Below the pieces are notes generated by a model that saw only the letters and a program-made list of their open reading frames with translations, did no database searches and was not told the origin of the DNA. From JBFGFX01 sp965232455 (GTDB lineage Bacteria > Pseudomonadota > Gammaproteobacteria > Steroidobacterales > Woeseiaceae), in the NCBI GenBank assembly GCA_965232455.1, contig OZ246981.1, positions 4,526,001 through 4,590,000 on the forward strand: a DNA stretch of 64,000 bases. The letters run 5' to 3'. A program made the position numbers and the translations under genes. Shown here one piece after another: positions 8,920 to 17,896 of the stretch (positions are counted from its first letter, which is position 1; each line of letters begins with the position of its first letter).

Positions 8920-10455
8920 TCATTGCGATCGGGCGAGCCTGAAACGCAGTTCGTCGACGTCGTCCGGTACGTAGCCGCCGGCGACGATGCTGACCAGATA
9001 GCCGACGCCAAAACTGATGGCGTGGCCGAACACGCCGATCATTATGGGATTCATCTCGAAGTTGAAGCTGCCCAGATCGACGATACGTGCCGCCGGTTCC
9101 GTCAGCACGCCCCAGGCGGTAAAAGCGATACATGCGGCGATTCCGGCGTAGCAGCCGCGGCGAGTCGCCCGGCGGGTGAGAAAACCGAGTGCAAACACGC
9201 CCAGTGCGCCCGCGGAAACAATGACCGTGATGACCAGCGCCTTTTCGGCGACGGGCGTGCTGTTTTCCGTGGGTATCAACAGAATACCGATATAGGCCGC
9301 CGTCGTGCCCGCCACCAGCACCATGAGCCTGCCGAACACCAGCTGCCACCGTTCGCTCACGGTGGGGAGGAAGCGGCGAAAATAGTCCCGGGTGGCCACG
9401 GTTGCGATGCTGTTCAGGTCCGAGCTGATCGACGACATCGACGCGGCGAGGATGGCCGCGAGGATCATGCCGACGACGCCGGCCGGGAGAGTGTTGACGA
9501 TAAAATGCGGCAGTATCTGATCGCCGATCTCCGGCTGCGCGGCGCCCGAGAGACTGTAATATCCGTACAAAAACGCGCCGACGAGATTGAAGCTTATCAG
9601 AACGGGCACGGAGAGCAGCGCGCCCAGCAACGTTCCGCGGACGGCGTCGCGATCGGTCTTGGCGATCAGGTAACGTTGCACCATCGCCTGGTCGCAGATG
9701 TAGCGGCGGCTCCACTGAATCGTCATCGCTATCATGAACATCCAGAGCGTGCGGTCTTCCGGGTTGTACAGGCTCGCGACGGAGAACTCGCGCGAACCGA
9801 GGCTGAATTTTCCCGCCCTCCAGGCTTCGCCGACCACGGCAAACGGCGCCTCGAGTTCCGGCGCGAAAAGCAGGCGGCCGAGAATCGCGAGGCCGCCGAC
9901 AATCAAAAACACGCCCTGCACGACGTCGGTAAACACGACGGCGGTGATGCCGCCGAACAGGGTATACAACGCAGTAAACAGTCCGATGCCTATGATGATC
10001 ACACCGATGCTCCAGCCCGTCATGACGTTTACCGCAATCGAGGTCGTCACCAGCGCCACGGCGATGCCGAACGTGCGCGACATCAGGAAACCGAACGAAG
10101 TGTACAAACGGCCGCCGAGCCCAAAACGCCGGCCGATGAACTCGTAGGCGCTCATGCCGACGACGCGACGGTAAAACGGCACGATAAAAACCGCGACCGC
10201 AATCAGGACGAGCGGCAAGACGAGAAAGCCGGGCACGAGAATCATGGATTTCTGAAACACGATGGCCGGGTGAGCGACGAGCGTGTTGCTGCTGACCAGC
10301 GTAGCCATGAGCGTAAATCCCACGGCCCACTGCGGTATCTTCTGGTCGGCCAGGAAATATTTGCGGGTGGTCTCCTGGCCGCGTGATACCGACAGGCCAA
10401 TGGCCGCCACGATCACCAGGTAGACGGCGACAACCAGGTAATCGATCCAGCTCAT
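8920..10455 (-). CDS. Sodium:solute symporter (SSS/SLC5 family)
   Basis: The 511-residue integral inner-membrane protein has about 13 hydrophobic segments. It starts with IDYLVVAVYLVIVAAIGL, a typical first SSS helix, followed by ATLVSSNTLVAHPAIVF in the position of the sodium-site helix, and SMSSISSDLNSIATV near helix 8, also a sodium-site motif. It lies 8 bases after the dehydrogenase gene and 34 before the lactonase gene, so it is in the operon and probably imports the sugar acid or lactone across the inner membrane. A 625-codon open frame on the opposite strand is a shadow caused by the GC-rich codon use. Confidence 0.92.
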   Translation of the reverse strand: MSWIDYLVVAVYLVIVAAIGLSVSRGQETTRKYFLADQKIPQWAVGFTLMATLVSSNTLVAHPAIVFQKSMILVPGFLVLPLVLIAVAVFIVPFYRRVVGMSAYEFIGRRFGLGGRLYTSFGFLMSRTFGIAVALVTTSIAVNVMTGWSIGVIIIGIGLFTALYTLFGGITAVVFTDVVQGVFLIVGGLAILGRLLFAPELEAPFAVVGEAWRAGKFSLGSREFSVASLYNPEDRTLWMFMIAMTIQWSRRYICDQAMVQRYLIAKTDRDAVRGTLLGALLSVPVLISFNLVGAFLYGYYSLSGAAQPEIGDQILPHFIVNTLPAGVVGMILAAILAASMSSISSDLNSIATVATRDYFRRFLPTVSERWQLVFGRLMVLVAGTTAAYIGILLIPTENSTPVAEKALVITVIVSAGALGVFALGFLTRRATRRGCYAGIAACIAFTAWGVLTEPAARIVDLGSFNFEMNPIMIGVFGHAISFGVGYLVSIVAGGYVPDDVDELRFRLARSQ

Positions 10456-10463
10456 GCCGCGCT

Positions 10464-11570
10464 TTAGTTCGATTGCGCCGCGGCGAGCGCTGCGCGCACC
10501 GCATCAGTGATTTCCGTTGTGCCGGCCGTTCCGCCAAACTCGAAAGGCAAGAGATCCCCTGCTGCAAATGCCGCATCCACGGCGGAAACCAGCGCGCGCC
10601 CGGTCCGACGGCAATCGGCGATGTCACGCTCGTCACCCAGCCACTCCAGCATCATCGCCGCCGACAGTATGGTTGCCGTCGGATTGGCGATGCCCTTCCC
10701 GACGATATCGGGCGCGCTGCCGTGACAGGGTTGAAACACCGCGTGATCATCGCCTATGTCCGCGGACGGCGCCATCCCCATGCCCCCCATGAGGCCCGCG
10801 CCGACGTCGGACAGTATGTCGCCGAACATGTTTTCGGTCACCATGACGTCGAACTCCCAGGGCTGCTTGACCAATTTGAGCCCGACGGCGTCGACGTAAC
10901 AGTGGTCGGCCGCGATGTCGGAATTCAAGGCGGCGCGCTCGTCGAATATGCGGCGAAAAAACGCAAACGAGCCGAGTACGTTCGCCTTGTCGACGCAGGT
11001 TACGCGACCTTCTCCGCCAAGCGCCTTGCGTTTTCTCGCCACCTCGAACGCGAAGTCGAACAAGCGTTCACAGGCCGGCCGCGTGATCTCCAGCGTGTCG
11101 CGAGCGGTGATATCGTCGTTGAGCTCACAGCGGTTGCGTGATTTGAACAGGCCTTCCGTCGATTCGCGCACCAGTACGATGTCAAGCGATTCGGCGCGCG
11201 TGTCGGAGAGCGGCGTCGGCAGGCCGCGGATGCTGCGGATGGGACGAATGCCGGCAAACAGGTCCAGTTTTTCCCTCAGGTCGAGCTGCGGCGAGATCTC
11301 CGTGCCGTCCGGATAGCGGATGTCGGGCATGCCCATCGCACCAAGCAATATGGCGTCGGCCGACCGGGCGGCATCGAGCGTCGCATTCGGAATCGCCTCA
11401 CCGGTTTTTGCGTAGTGGCTCGCCCCGGCGGCCAGCTCGACGAATTCGAGCTCGAGCCCGGCGATTGCGGATGTCGCGAATTCGAGCAGTTCGAGGGTGG
11501 GGCCGATAACCTCCGGGCCGATCCCGTCGCCGGCCAGCGTTGCAATTCGCAGCGTCGCGTGAGTCGTCAT
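10464..11570 (-). CDS. Isopropylmalate/isocitrate/tartrate dehydrogenase-family enzyme
   Basis: This family oxidises a (2R)-hydroxy acid with NAD and often decarboxylates it. The 368-residue protein shows IATLAGDGIGPEV at the N-terminus, the substrate-binding REST segment (LVRESTEGLF), CVDKANVL with the catalytic Lys, VTENMFGDILSD with metal-binding Asp, and the nucleotide motif CHGSAPDIVGKGIANP. Its ATG overlaps the stop of the upstream monooxygenase-like gene (ATGA). It is not LeuB by context, because no leucine genes are near. In a tetronate operon it could replace the usual LtnD-type dehydrogenase that makes 3-oxo-tetronate; tartrate dehydrogenase is the nearest precedent for a C4 acid. 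Substrate assignment is an inference. Confidence 0.88.
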   Translation of the reverse strand: MTTHATLRIATLAGDGIGPEVIGPTLELLEFATSAIAGLELEFVELAAGASHYAKTGEAIPNATLDAARSADAILLGAMGMPDIRYPDGTEISPQLDLREKLDLFAGIRPIRSIRGLPTPLSDTRAESLDIVLVRESTEGLFKSRNRCELNDDITARDTLEITRPACERLFDFAFEVARKRKALGGEGRVTCVDKANVLGSFAFFRRIFDERAALNSDIAADHCYVDAVGLKLVKQPWEFDVMVTENMFGDILSDVGAGLMGGMGMAPSADIGDDHAVFQPCHGSAPDIVGKGIANPTATILSAAMMLEWLGDERDIADCRRTGRALVSAVDAAFAAGDLLPFEFGGTAGTTEITDAVRAALAAAQSN

Positions 11571-11863
11571 TGTCGATTCTCGACTTCGGTCCAGCACCTG
11601 ATCGTTTTCTCCAGCGTCCAGGGTGAAACGCGGGCGTCGAACGAACGGAAGTGATCGCTGCCGAGATGCGCTCGAAACGCGGCCTCGTTCGCGTATTTCT
11701 CGTACAGGTAGAAAGACGCCGGGTCGTCGGGATCGACGCAAACGTCGAATACCCTGCAGTCGCGCTCCAGCCTGAGTGAGTTTTTCGCCTGCTCGACGAC
11801 GGCCTCGGAGAAGGCCGGGGCGAGCTCCGGTTGAACGAGAAACTGCACGGTGATCACATACAT
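11567..11863 (-). CDS. Antibiotic biosynthesis monooxygenase (ABM/YgiN-like) small protein
   Basis: This 98-residue protein has the ferredoxin-like ABM pattern: MYVITVQFLVQPELAPAF, then NSLRLERDCRVFDVCVDPDDPASFYLYEKYANEAAFRAHLGSDHF. Family members act as quinol monooxygenases, or as small isomerase/mutarotase-like accessory enzymes in sugar pathways. ATG 11863 is chosen; the upstream in-frame start at 11920 would overlap the otnC gene. Stop and start overlap with the dehydrogenase gene (ATGA) shows translational coupling. In this operon it might take the place of the isomerase OtnI, but that is speculation. Confidence 0.85.
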   Translation of the reverse strand: MYVITVQFLVQPELAPAFSEAVVEQAKNSLRLERDCRVFDVCVDPDDPASFYLYEKYANEAAFRAHLGSDHFRSFDARVSPWTLEKTIRCWTEVENRQ

Positions 11864-11916
11864 GGTTTGTCTCTTTGGTTTCGATGTTTCAACTGAGGTC
11901 GCTCGACGAAGATGGC

Positions 11917-12558
11917 TCAACTCGGAAAGCGGGCTTCGAGGTCGCGGATTTGCTCGTCGTCGAGCGAATTCACCCGCAGGCCGTCAAGTATGAGCTGGAG
12001 CCTGGCCGCCTCTTCGAGTTCTTCGATGGCGAAGGCCGCGACGTCGAGATTCGTGCCGGCAACCACCGGGCCATGATTGGCCAGCAGCACCGCGTGGTGC
12101 CGGTCGGCGGCCGCCTCGACGGCGTGTGCGAGCGCCTCGTCGCCGGGTGCGAAGTACGGCAACAGCTTGAGCCGGCCGATTTTAATGACGTAATACGGCG
12201 TGAGCGGCCGTATCGGCTGGTCTTCGTCGATGCCGCGCAGGCAGGAGACGGCTACCGCGTGGGTCGAATGCAGATGCACGACCGCGCCGGCCGAGGCGCG
12301 CTTGCCGTACATCAGCGAATGTAAAAACGCTTCCTTGGACGGGGGATCGCCGGATATGTGCCTGCCGTCGGGCGTCAATTTGGAGATCCGCGCCGGGTCG
12401 AGCCGGCCCAGGCAGGAGTTTGTCGGCGAGACGAGGATACCGTCGTCAAGGCGGACGCTGATGTTGCCGGAGCTGCCCGGAACGTAGCCGCGCCGGTGCA
12501 ACGACTCGCCGTGCATTGCGATCTGCTCCCTCGCGCGGGTCTCGTTGGAGGCGGTCAC
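11917..12558 (-). CDS. otnC: Class II aldolase/adducin-family protein, likely 3-oxo-tetronate 4-phosphate decarboxylase
   Basis: The 213-residue protein has the class II aldolase pattern: GNISVRLDDGILVSPTNSCLG, VHLHSTHAV with two zinc-binding His, and LLANHGPVVAG with the third. In the characterised L-threonate and D-erythronate pathways OtnC decarboxylates 3-oxo-tetronate 4-phosphate to dihydroxyacetone phosphate. The assignment as OtnC rather than fuculose aldolase rests on direct coupling to otnK: its ATG overlaps the stop of the kinase gene. Confidence 0.88.
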   Translation of the reverse strand: MTASNETRAREQIAMHGESLHRRGYVPGSSGNISVRLDDGILVSPTNSCLGRLDPARISKLTPDGRHISGDPPSKEAFLHSLMYGKRASAGAVVHLHSTHAVAVSCLRGIDEDQPIRPLTPYYVIKIGRLKLLPYFAPGDEALAHAVEAAADRHHAVLLANHGPVVAGTNLDVAAFAIEELEEAARLQLILDGLRVNSLDDEQIRDLEARFPS

Positions 12559-13823
12559 GGAAGCATTTCCAGGGCGTGCTCGAAGAAGTTCTCGGCGCCG
12601 AAGTTACCGGACTTGAGCGCAAGACAGATCGGCGGCTCGGTGTTGCTGACCATCCACGGTACGCCGGGATCGATCTCGGGACCGATGACGAGTTCCGTGA
12701 TACCCAGGGCGCTGCTGACCGCGCCTGACGTCTCGCCGCCGGCAACGATGAACTTGCGGATCCCGGACGCGGCCAGACGCCGCGCCACGGCCGCGATCGA
12801 CGACTCCACGATTTTCGCGGACTCCTCGACGCCAAGTTTGTCCTGAGCGCGCCGCAACGCCTCGCGGTCGCCGGTCGAGTGGATGAGAACGTCACCGAGT
12901 TTTGCGGCCGACTCGGCCGTATCCGCAAGCTCCGCCAGAATCGTGTCACCGTTCGACAACGCAATCGGATCGACGACGATTGCATGGACACGTTGCCGAA
13001 GCCGCTCGACCTGGGCCTGCGTCGCCTTCGAGCAGCTGCCGGACAACACGGCCGTATGGCCGTCGAGCGCGGGCAGCGCGGCAATTCCGCCGGAAGGCTC
13101 GAGCAGTTTTTCGGCTTCGAGGCAGGCCGGTATCGCCGCGGCGATTCCCGATGCGCCAGTGAGCAGTTGCAGATTCACGCACGCGGCGGCGACCGCCGGC
13201 ATGTCATCGTCGCATGAGATGTCGACGGCGGCATACCGTTTTCCTTCCTGGCGCAAGCGCACAAACGCATCGCGGATTGCGTCCGCGCCCTGTTCGACCG
13301 TCGCCTGGGGCACTAGGCCCGTGCGGCCGGCCGCGGTTTGCGCGTCCATCAGTGTCAGCAGCGACGATTCCGTCATCGGCGTGAGCGGGTGATATCGCAT
13401 CGACGTCTCTGCCAACGGCTTACCGCCGACGCGGAGTTCGCCGTTCCGGACGGTTCGGCCGTTTTTTGGAAACGCCGGCAGCAGGACGGTGAAGTTGTCC
13501 TTCAACCGCTCGAGCAACGCGTCCGTCACCGGGCCGATGTTGCCTTGCCGCGTCGAGTCGAAGGTGGAACAGTACTTGTAATAGAGCTGTCTGGCGCCGA
13601 GTGCGAGCAGGTAGTCCGCGGCATTTTCCGCCTGGCGCACGGCCTCGCCCGCGTCGACCGTGCGTATCTTCAGGGCAATCACGATCGCCGGCGTACGCAG
13701 GGCTTGCCCCGCCGACGGCGGGCCCGTGAACAGCGTGGTCGGCATGCCGTGGTTTGCCAGCATGAGCCCGAGATCGCTGGCGCCGGTCAGATCGTCGGCG
13801 ATACATCCGAGAAGTAACCTCAT
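12555..13823 (-). CDS. otnK: 3-oxo-tetronate kinase, four-carbon acid sugar kinase family (DUF1537)
   Basis: The 422-residue protein has the full DUF1537 layout. The N-terminal substrate domain contains IADDLTGASD, the segment YKYCSTFDST followed by GNIGP, and LPAFPKNGR. The C-terminal nucleotide domain has SGSCSKATQAQ and VAGGETSGAV. In known pathways it phosphorylates 3-oxo-tetronate before the OtnC decarboxylation. It is the first gene of the operon; the ATG at 13823 sits at the edge of the divergent promoter region. The combination kinase, OtnC and dehydrogenase supports tetronate catabolism; the exact stereoisomer cannot be read from sequence. Confidence 0.92.
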   Translation of the reverse strand: MRLLLGCIADDLTGASDLGLMLANHGMPTTLFTGPPSAGQALRTPAIVIALKIRTVDAGEAVRQAENAADYLLALGARQLYYKYCSTFDSTRQGNIGPVTDALLERLKDNFTVLLPAFPKNGRTVRNGELRVGGKPLAETSMRYHPLTPMTESSLLTLMDAQTAAGRTGLVPQATVEQGADAIRDAFVRLRQEGKRYAAVDISCDDDMPAVAAACVNLQLLTGASGIAAAIPACLEAEKLLEPSGGIAALPALDGHTAVLSGSCSKATQAQVERLRQRVHAIVVDPIALSNGDTILAELADTAESAAKLGDVLIHSTGDREALRRAQDKLGVEESAKIVESSIAAVARRLAASGIRKFIVAGGETSGAVSSALGITELVIGPEIDPGVPWMVSNTEPPICLALKSGNFGAENFFEHALEMLP

Positions 13824-13871
13824 GAATTTGTTACTATTTTGCTCAAGGTCGGATTCCAATCCGTTAATTCT

Positions 13872-13901
13872 TTGACAGCGGGAAAATTAACGTATACGTT
13901 A
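13872..13901 (+). promoter_or_regulatory. Candidate operator and promoter between the otnK operon and the TonB-dependent receptor
   Basis: The divergent 138-base region contains the perfect 14-bp palindrome TAACGTATACGTTA (13888-13901). A GTATAC core is typical of sites for FCD-type GntR regulators such as UxuR. A TTGACA hexamer (13872-13877) lies upstream, with TACGTT (13895-13900) 17 bases away as a weak -10, so the palindrome would overlap the promoter of the receptor gene. Half-site-like TACGTT recurs at 13907-13912. Confidence 0.55.
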
Positions 13902-13961
13902 GTAAGTACGTTGTCAAATGCGTTAGCGTGTACCTACGCGCTGATAAAAGGGGGAAATCCG

Positions 13962-16226
13962 ATGTTGAAACGCTTGCCGATCGGCCTCGTCGCCGTGGCC
14001 TTGAGCCTGGCGCCGCCGCTCCTGTTCGCACAGGAATCCGACGAGGACGATGAACGGGAGATCCTCGATCTCATCGAGGTCGTGGGCGAGGCCGGTTACC
14101 GCGCGACGAGCGCGTCCAGCGCTACGGGTCTCAACGTTCCGCTCGACGAGCTGCCGGTGAACATCCAGGTCATCACGTCGGACGTCGTCGGCGACTTTCA
14201 GCTGCTGTCGCAGCGTGACGCGCTGCAGTTCCACGCGGCGGCCGACGACAAACGCGTGCGCGGCTTCAACACCGGCGAATTCTTTCGCAACGGTTTCATC
14301 CATCTCAGCGACACGCACGGTTACACCATCGAGCGCCTGGAAATCATCCGCGGACCGAGCGCCGTGCTCAACGGGCCCGTGACGCCGGGCGGCGCCGTGA
14401 ACGTGATCACTAAAAAACCGACCGTCGGTGAGGATTTTGGCGAAGTGGGGACCTACTGGGGGTTCAGCGGTGACGATCGCGACAACCGCGGTTTCAACGT
14501 GGATCTGAACATGGGCAGTCTCGGTCCCGAGTCGGACGGTGAGCCGTTCGGCGCGTTCCGGTTTGTCGGCGGCTTTCAGGAAGACACCGGGTTCGGCACC
14601 CGCGCGAACAACGAGTCACATTCGATTCTGCCGATGCTCAAGTTACGGCCCACCGAGAACACCGTGGTCGATCTCGAATATTATCAGTACGAAATCAACA
14701 CCGATCGGACCGACAGGCCGATGGGTATCGAGCTGACCATCCCCGGGCCGACCGCGGGGGAAGAAGTTCCGCTCGCGTTGGCCTACGACGTCGATCCGCG
14801 TTCGAGCTGGTTCTCCGACGACACCGACATCGAGGAGTCGCTGGACGACTATACGATTTCGATCGCTCACCAATTCAGCGACAACGTTCTCGGCCGTGTC
14901 AATTACAACAACCACAGCCGGGATTTCGTGTTCGGTCCCGGCAACCGGCCGCGTATCGACATTTTCTATCGCATGGTGCTGAACGACGGCGCGCCCGCCG
15001 ACTCGACGGATCCCGACGACTTTTCCCTGCGGCGGCTGACGGAAAACCTGTCGTTAACCAACGATATCGACCAGGCGACCGTGTCGCTCGCGTTTACCCC
15101 CGAGTGGGGCAGCGGCAGTCAGTCGCATCAATTTGTCGTTGGCGCGCACCTTTACGATCAAAACGCGCTGCTCGAAATCCAGCGTCCGCGCCTGTCCGGA
15201 GAGACCGGCGGTTTCTATTTCGACTTTTTCGATCCGGCGACGGTCGAGTCCGACGATCTGTCATTCAATCGCAACGGCGACGACGTGTTTTTCGTCACGG
15301 TTCTCAAACGGCGCGAAAACATCGAGCAGAACAACTTTTTCGTCAACTACCACGGCTCGTTCATCGACGAACGCCTGAACGTGTTGCTGGGCCTGACGCA
15401 AAGCGATATCCGGATTCAGCGCGGCGACCCCCGCGTCACGCCGTTCGAGTGGGTCACCATTGCCGACAACGACGAACTCCTGGCCCAGGCCGGGTTCGTG
15501 TTCAGCTTCACCGACCTGTTTGCGGTTTACGCCAACTATTCGGAATCACAGCTGCCGGACGTCAACGACCCCGACTTCAACACTGCGCCGCCGGTTCGGC
15601 TGGGTGAGCAGTTCGAGGCCGGTTTCAAGCTGGCGCTGATGGACGGGCGCTTCGATGCGAACATCGGATTCTTCTCGATCGACGAAGAACTCGACGGCGA
15701 GACGACGCGCAGCGCGGAAGCCGACGGTTGGGAAATCGACGCCTCGTGGGAGCCGATCGACAACCTGTCGATGATTTTCAGTTACGCAAACGCGGACACG
15801 GAGGTGACCGCAAGCTCCGTGCCGGACCGCATCGGCGACCCGCTGGTCGACGAGATCCCGAACAAGGCGGCAATCTGGAGCCTCTATTCGTTCGAGAGCG
15901 GCCCCGCGAGCGGGCTGTCGATCGGCGGCGGCTTCGTCTGGACCGACGCCCGGGTACGGCCGACCGCCGGCGCGGCGCAGGCCGTGAAAAAGCTCAACGG
16001 CGAGGTGCTCGAATTCGACGTGGAGACACGTCTGGACCTGTTCGCGAACTACGACTGGAACAACTGGCGGTTCTCGCTGAATCTCCGCAACCTCACCGAG
16101 GAAATCAACCTGAGCAACAACGTGCCGCGCGTGCCGCTGCAGGGCGGCGTCAAAGCGAACGGCAGTCCCTACGTGTTCGACGGAGACATGGAGGTGATGC
16201 TGGGCGTGCGTTACGTTTATCAATAA
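13962..16226 (+). CDS. TonB-dependent outer-membrane receptor, siderophore-receptor type
   Basis: The 754-residue protein has a signal peptide (MLKRLPIGLVAVALS, cleaved near LLFAQ) and a plug domain with LPVNIQVITSDVV, VRGFNTGEFFRNGF and IERLEIIRGPSAVLNGPVTPGG, the TonB-dependent plug signature. The plug is followed by a 22-strand-type barrel ending in GVRYVYQ, whose aromatic terminal residue fits outer-membrane insertion. ATG 13962 follows GGGGGAAA at a good distance. Sequence type resembles siderophore receptors, but divergent placement with the tetronate operon suggests it may import a sugar acid or a conjugate. Substrate is unknown. Confidence 0.92.
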   Translation: MLKRLPIGLVAVALSLAPPLLFAQESDEDDEREILDLIEVVGEAGYRATSASSATGLNVPLDELPVNIQVITSDVVGDFQLLSQRDALQFHAAADDKRVRGFNTGEFFRNGFIHLSDTHGYTIERLEIIRGPSAVLNGPVTPGGAVNVITKKPTVGEDFGEVGTYWGFSGDDRDNRGFNVDLNMGSLGPESDGEPFGAFRFVGGFQEDTGFGTRANNESHSILPMLKLRPTENTVVDLEYYQYEINTDRTDRPMGIELTIPGPTAGEEVPLALAYDVDPRSSWFSDDTDIEESLDDYTISIAHQFSDNVLGRVNYNNHSRDFVFGPGNRPRIDIFYRMVLNDGAPADSTDPDDFSLRRLTENLSLTNDIDQATVSLAFTPEWGSGSQSHQFVVGAHLYDQNALLEIQRPRLSGETGGFYFDFFDPATVESDDLSFNRNGDDVFFVTVLKRRENIEQNNFFVNYHGSFIDERLNVLLGLTQSDIRIQRGDPRVTPFEWVTIADNDELLAQAGFVFSFTDLFAVYANYSESQLPDVNDPDFNTAPPVRLGEQFEAGFKLALMDGRFDANIGFFSIDEELDGETTRSAEADGWEIDASWEPIDNLSMIFSYANADTEVTASSVPDRIGDPLVDEIPNKAAIWSLYSFESGPASGLSIGGGFVWTDARVRPTAGAAQAVKKLNGEVLEFDVETRLDLFANYDWNNWRFSLNLRNLTEEINLSNNVPRVPLQGGVKANGSPYVFDGDMEVMLGVRYVYQ

Positions 16227-16253
16227 CGTCGAGCGGTGCCCGGCGAATTTCGC

Positions 16254-17717
16254 TCAGAGGATCGGACTCAGCAGTCGGGCGCCCGCCGCGCCCAGCTTGA
16301 ACAGCGGGTTCCGCTCCTTGATCTCGTCGTGACCGACCCGCCGGGCATTCGCGAAGTCCCGCTCGAACATCGCTTTCACCTCGGCGGCGAGTTCGTAGTT
16401 GACGCTCAACAGCGTGATCTCGAAGTTGAGTCGGAAGGAGCGGTTGTCGAGGTTGGCGGTGCCGATGCCGACGCCAAAATCGTCGATCAGAAACGCTTTC
16501 TGGTGCATGAAGCCTTCGGTATAACGATAGAAGCGGATGCCGTTGGCGCCGACGACCTTCATGTAATAGAACGACGCGAGATACACCATGAAGTGATCCG
16601 GGTTGTCCGGCAGGAGAATACGGACGTCGACGCCGCGTAAGCCGGCAACCTGCAAGGCTGAAATCACCTCGGAGTTCGGCACGAAGTAGGGGCTTGCAAT
16701 CCAGAAGCGGTTCTCGGCCGAATGGATGGCGTGCACGAACATCAGGTTGCAGGTTTCGTAGTCGTCCGCGGGACCGCTCGGCAGGACCAGCACGTCGGCG
16801 TTGCCGTCTTTGGCGGCGCGGGTTTCCCACTCGAGGTCCTCGATCGTCTCGCCGGTTGCCCAGTGCCAGTCTTCGGCAAAGATGAGCTGCAGGGCGTCGG
16901 CCGACGGTCCTTCGATCGCGGCGTGCGTGTCGCGCCAGGCGCCGAATTTCGGGGACTTGCCGAGGTATTCGATACCGACGTTCAGACCGCCGACGAATGC
17001 GAAGTCGCCGTCGACGACGAGAATCTTCCGGTGATTGCGGAAGTTGAGCTGCAGCGGATTGGCGAAACTTTTCGAGGAGCGAAACGCCTCCAGACGTATG
17101 CCGGCCTGCCGGCATTCCCGGATGAACGCCATCGACAACTTGCGGCTGCCGATCAGATCGCACAGAAAATAGACGTCGACGCCCGCCCGCGCCTTTTTGA
17201 TCAGCAGCGCCTTGAGGCGTTGGCCGAGCTCGTCGGCACGAACGATGAAAAACTGGATGAGCACGTACCGCTCGGCTTTTTCGATGGCCTCGAACATCGC
17301 CTCAAACGCAACCTCGCCGTCGACCAGCAGATCGACACGGTTGCCGTAGGTGAACGGCAGATGGGCGAGGCGTTCGAGGAAACTGAGCCGGCCGCCTTCG
17401 TCGGGCAGGTTGGAGCGGAACGAGTCGCAGACCGTGCGCGCTTTTTCCGCGATCCAGTCGTGCGCGATGTCCGAGTCGCGCCGCGCGTCGACGTAGCCGC
17501 TGAAACGGTTGCGGCCGAATAGCAGGTACAGCGGCAGCGCGATTATCGGCGCGGCGATCAGTGCGATGGCCCAGGCGGTCGAGCCCTGCGCGGAGCGCGC
17601 GTTGAACACCGCGTGCACCGCGGTCAGGATGCCCAGGACTTCGAGCACGGCGAACGCGATCGCGAGGAATTCAATAGAGCCGGGCTGGGCGAGCAGTTCT
17701 GCGGCGGTTTCTTCCAT
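16254..17717 (-). CDS. cls: Cardiolipin synthase (ClsA type, phospholipase D family)
   Basis: The enzyme condenses two phosphatidylglycerols to cardiolipin and glycerol at the inner membrane. This 487-residue protein has two N-terminal membrane helices (~residues 16-35 and 45-65). These are followed by two HKD motifs: HRKILVVDGD with His229, Lys231 and Asp236, and HQKAFLIDD with His405, the second followed by GTANLDNRS. Size and layout match ClsA. The start at ATG 17717 is chosen over 17837 because family homology begins there. It lies downstream of the propeller regulator gene on the same strand, 179 bases away; no clear terminator separates them. Confidence 0.93.
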   Translation of the reverse strand: MEETAAELLAQPGSIEFLAIAFAVLEVLGILTAVHAVFNARSAQGSTAWAIALIAAPIIALPLYLLFGRNRFSGYVDARRDSDIAHDWIAEKARTVCDSFRSNLPDEGGRLSFLERLAHLPFTYGNRVDLLVDGEVAFEAMFEAIEKAERYVLIQFFIVRADELGQRLKALLIKKARAGVDVYFLCDLIGSRKLSMAFIRECRQAGIRLEAFRSSKSFANPLQLNFRNHRKILVVDGDFAFVGGLNVGIEYLGKSPKFGAWRDTHAAIEGPSADALQLIFAEDWHWATGETIEDLEWETRAAKDGNADVLVLPSGPADDYETCNLMFVHAIHSAENRFWIASPYFVPNSEVISALQVAGLRGVDVRILLPDNPDHFMVYLASFYYMKVVGANGIRFYRYTEGFMHQKAFLIDDFGVGIGTANLDNRSFRLNFEITLLSVNYELAAEVKAMFERDFANARRVGHDEIKERNPLFKLGAAGARLLSPIL

Positions 17718-17896
17718 GCGGGGATTATCCGCTATCTCGAACGCCCTGTTTTGGCAAAACGGCGTCGGATTCTCGCTTTCCTCAACGGGCCCTGAGCAAA
17801 GTTGCGTCCTTGCTCCGGCAATCGGCCGGGAGGACACGGCGTGGCGGACCGCTCAATTGAGCGTTTGATCGTCTCCTCGGGCGACCAGTCCCGTTC

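Noticed and set aside
8509..10386. 625-codon open frame on the plus strand
   Set aside because: It lies antisense to the SSS transporter and SMP-30 genes, has a low-complexity His/Arg/Glu/Asp-rich composition typical of antisense frames in GC-rich DNA, and no domain is recognised.
8861..10636. 591-codon open frame on the minus strand
   Set aside because: It overlaps the SSS transporter in another frame, is Arg-rich with no domain, and is a shadow.
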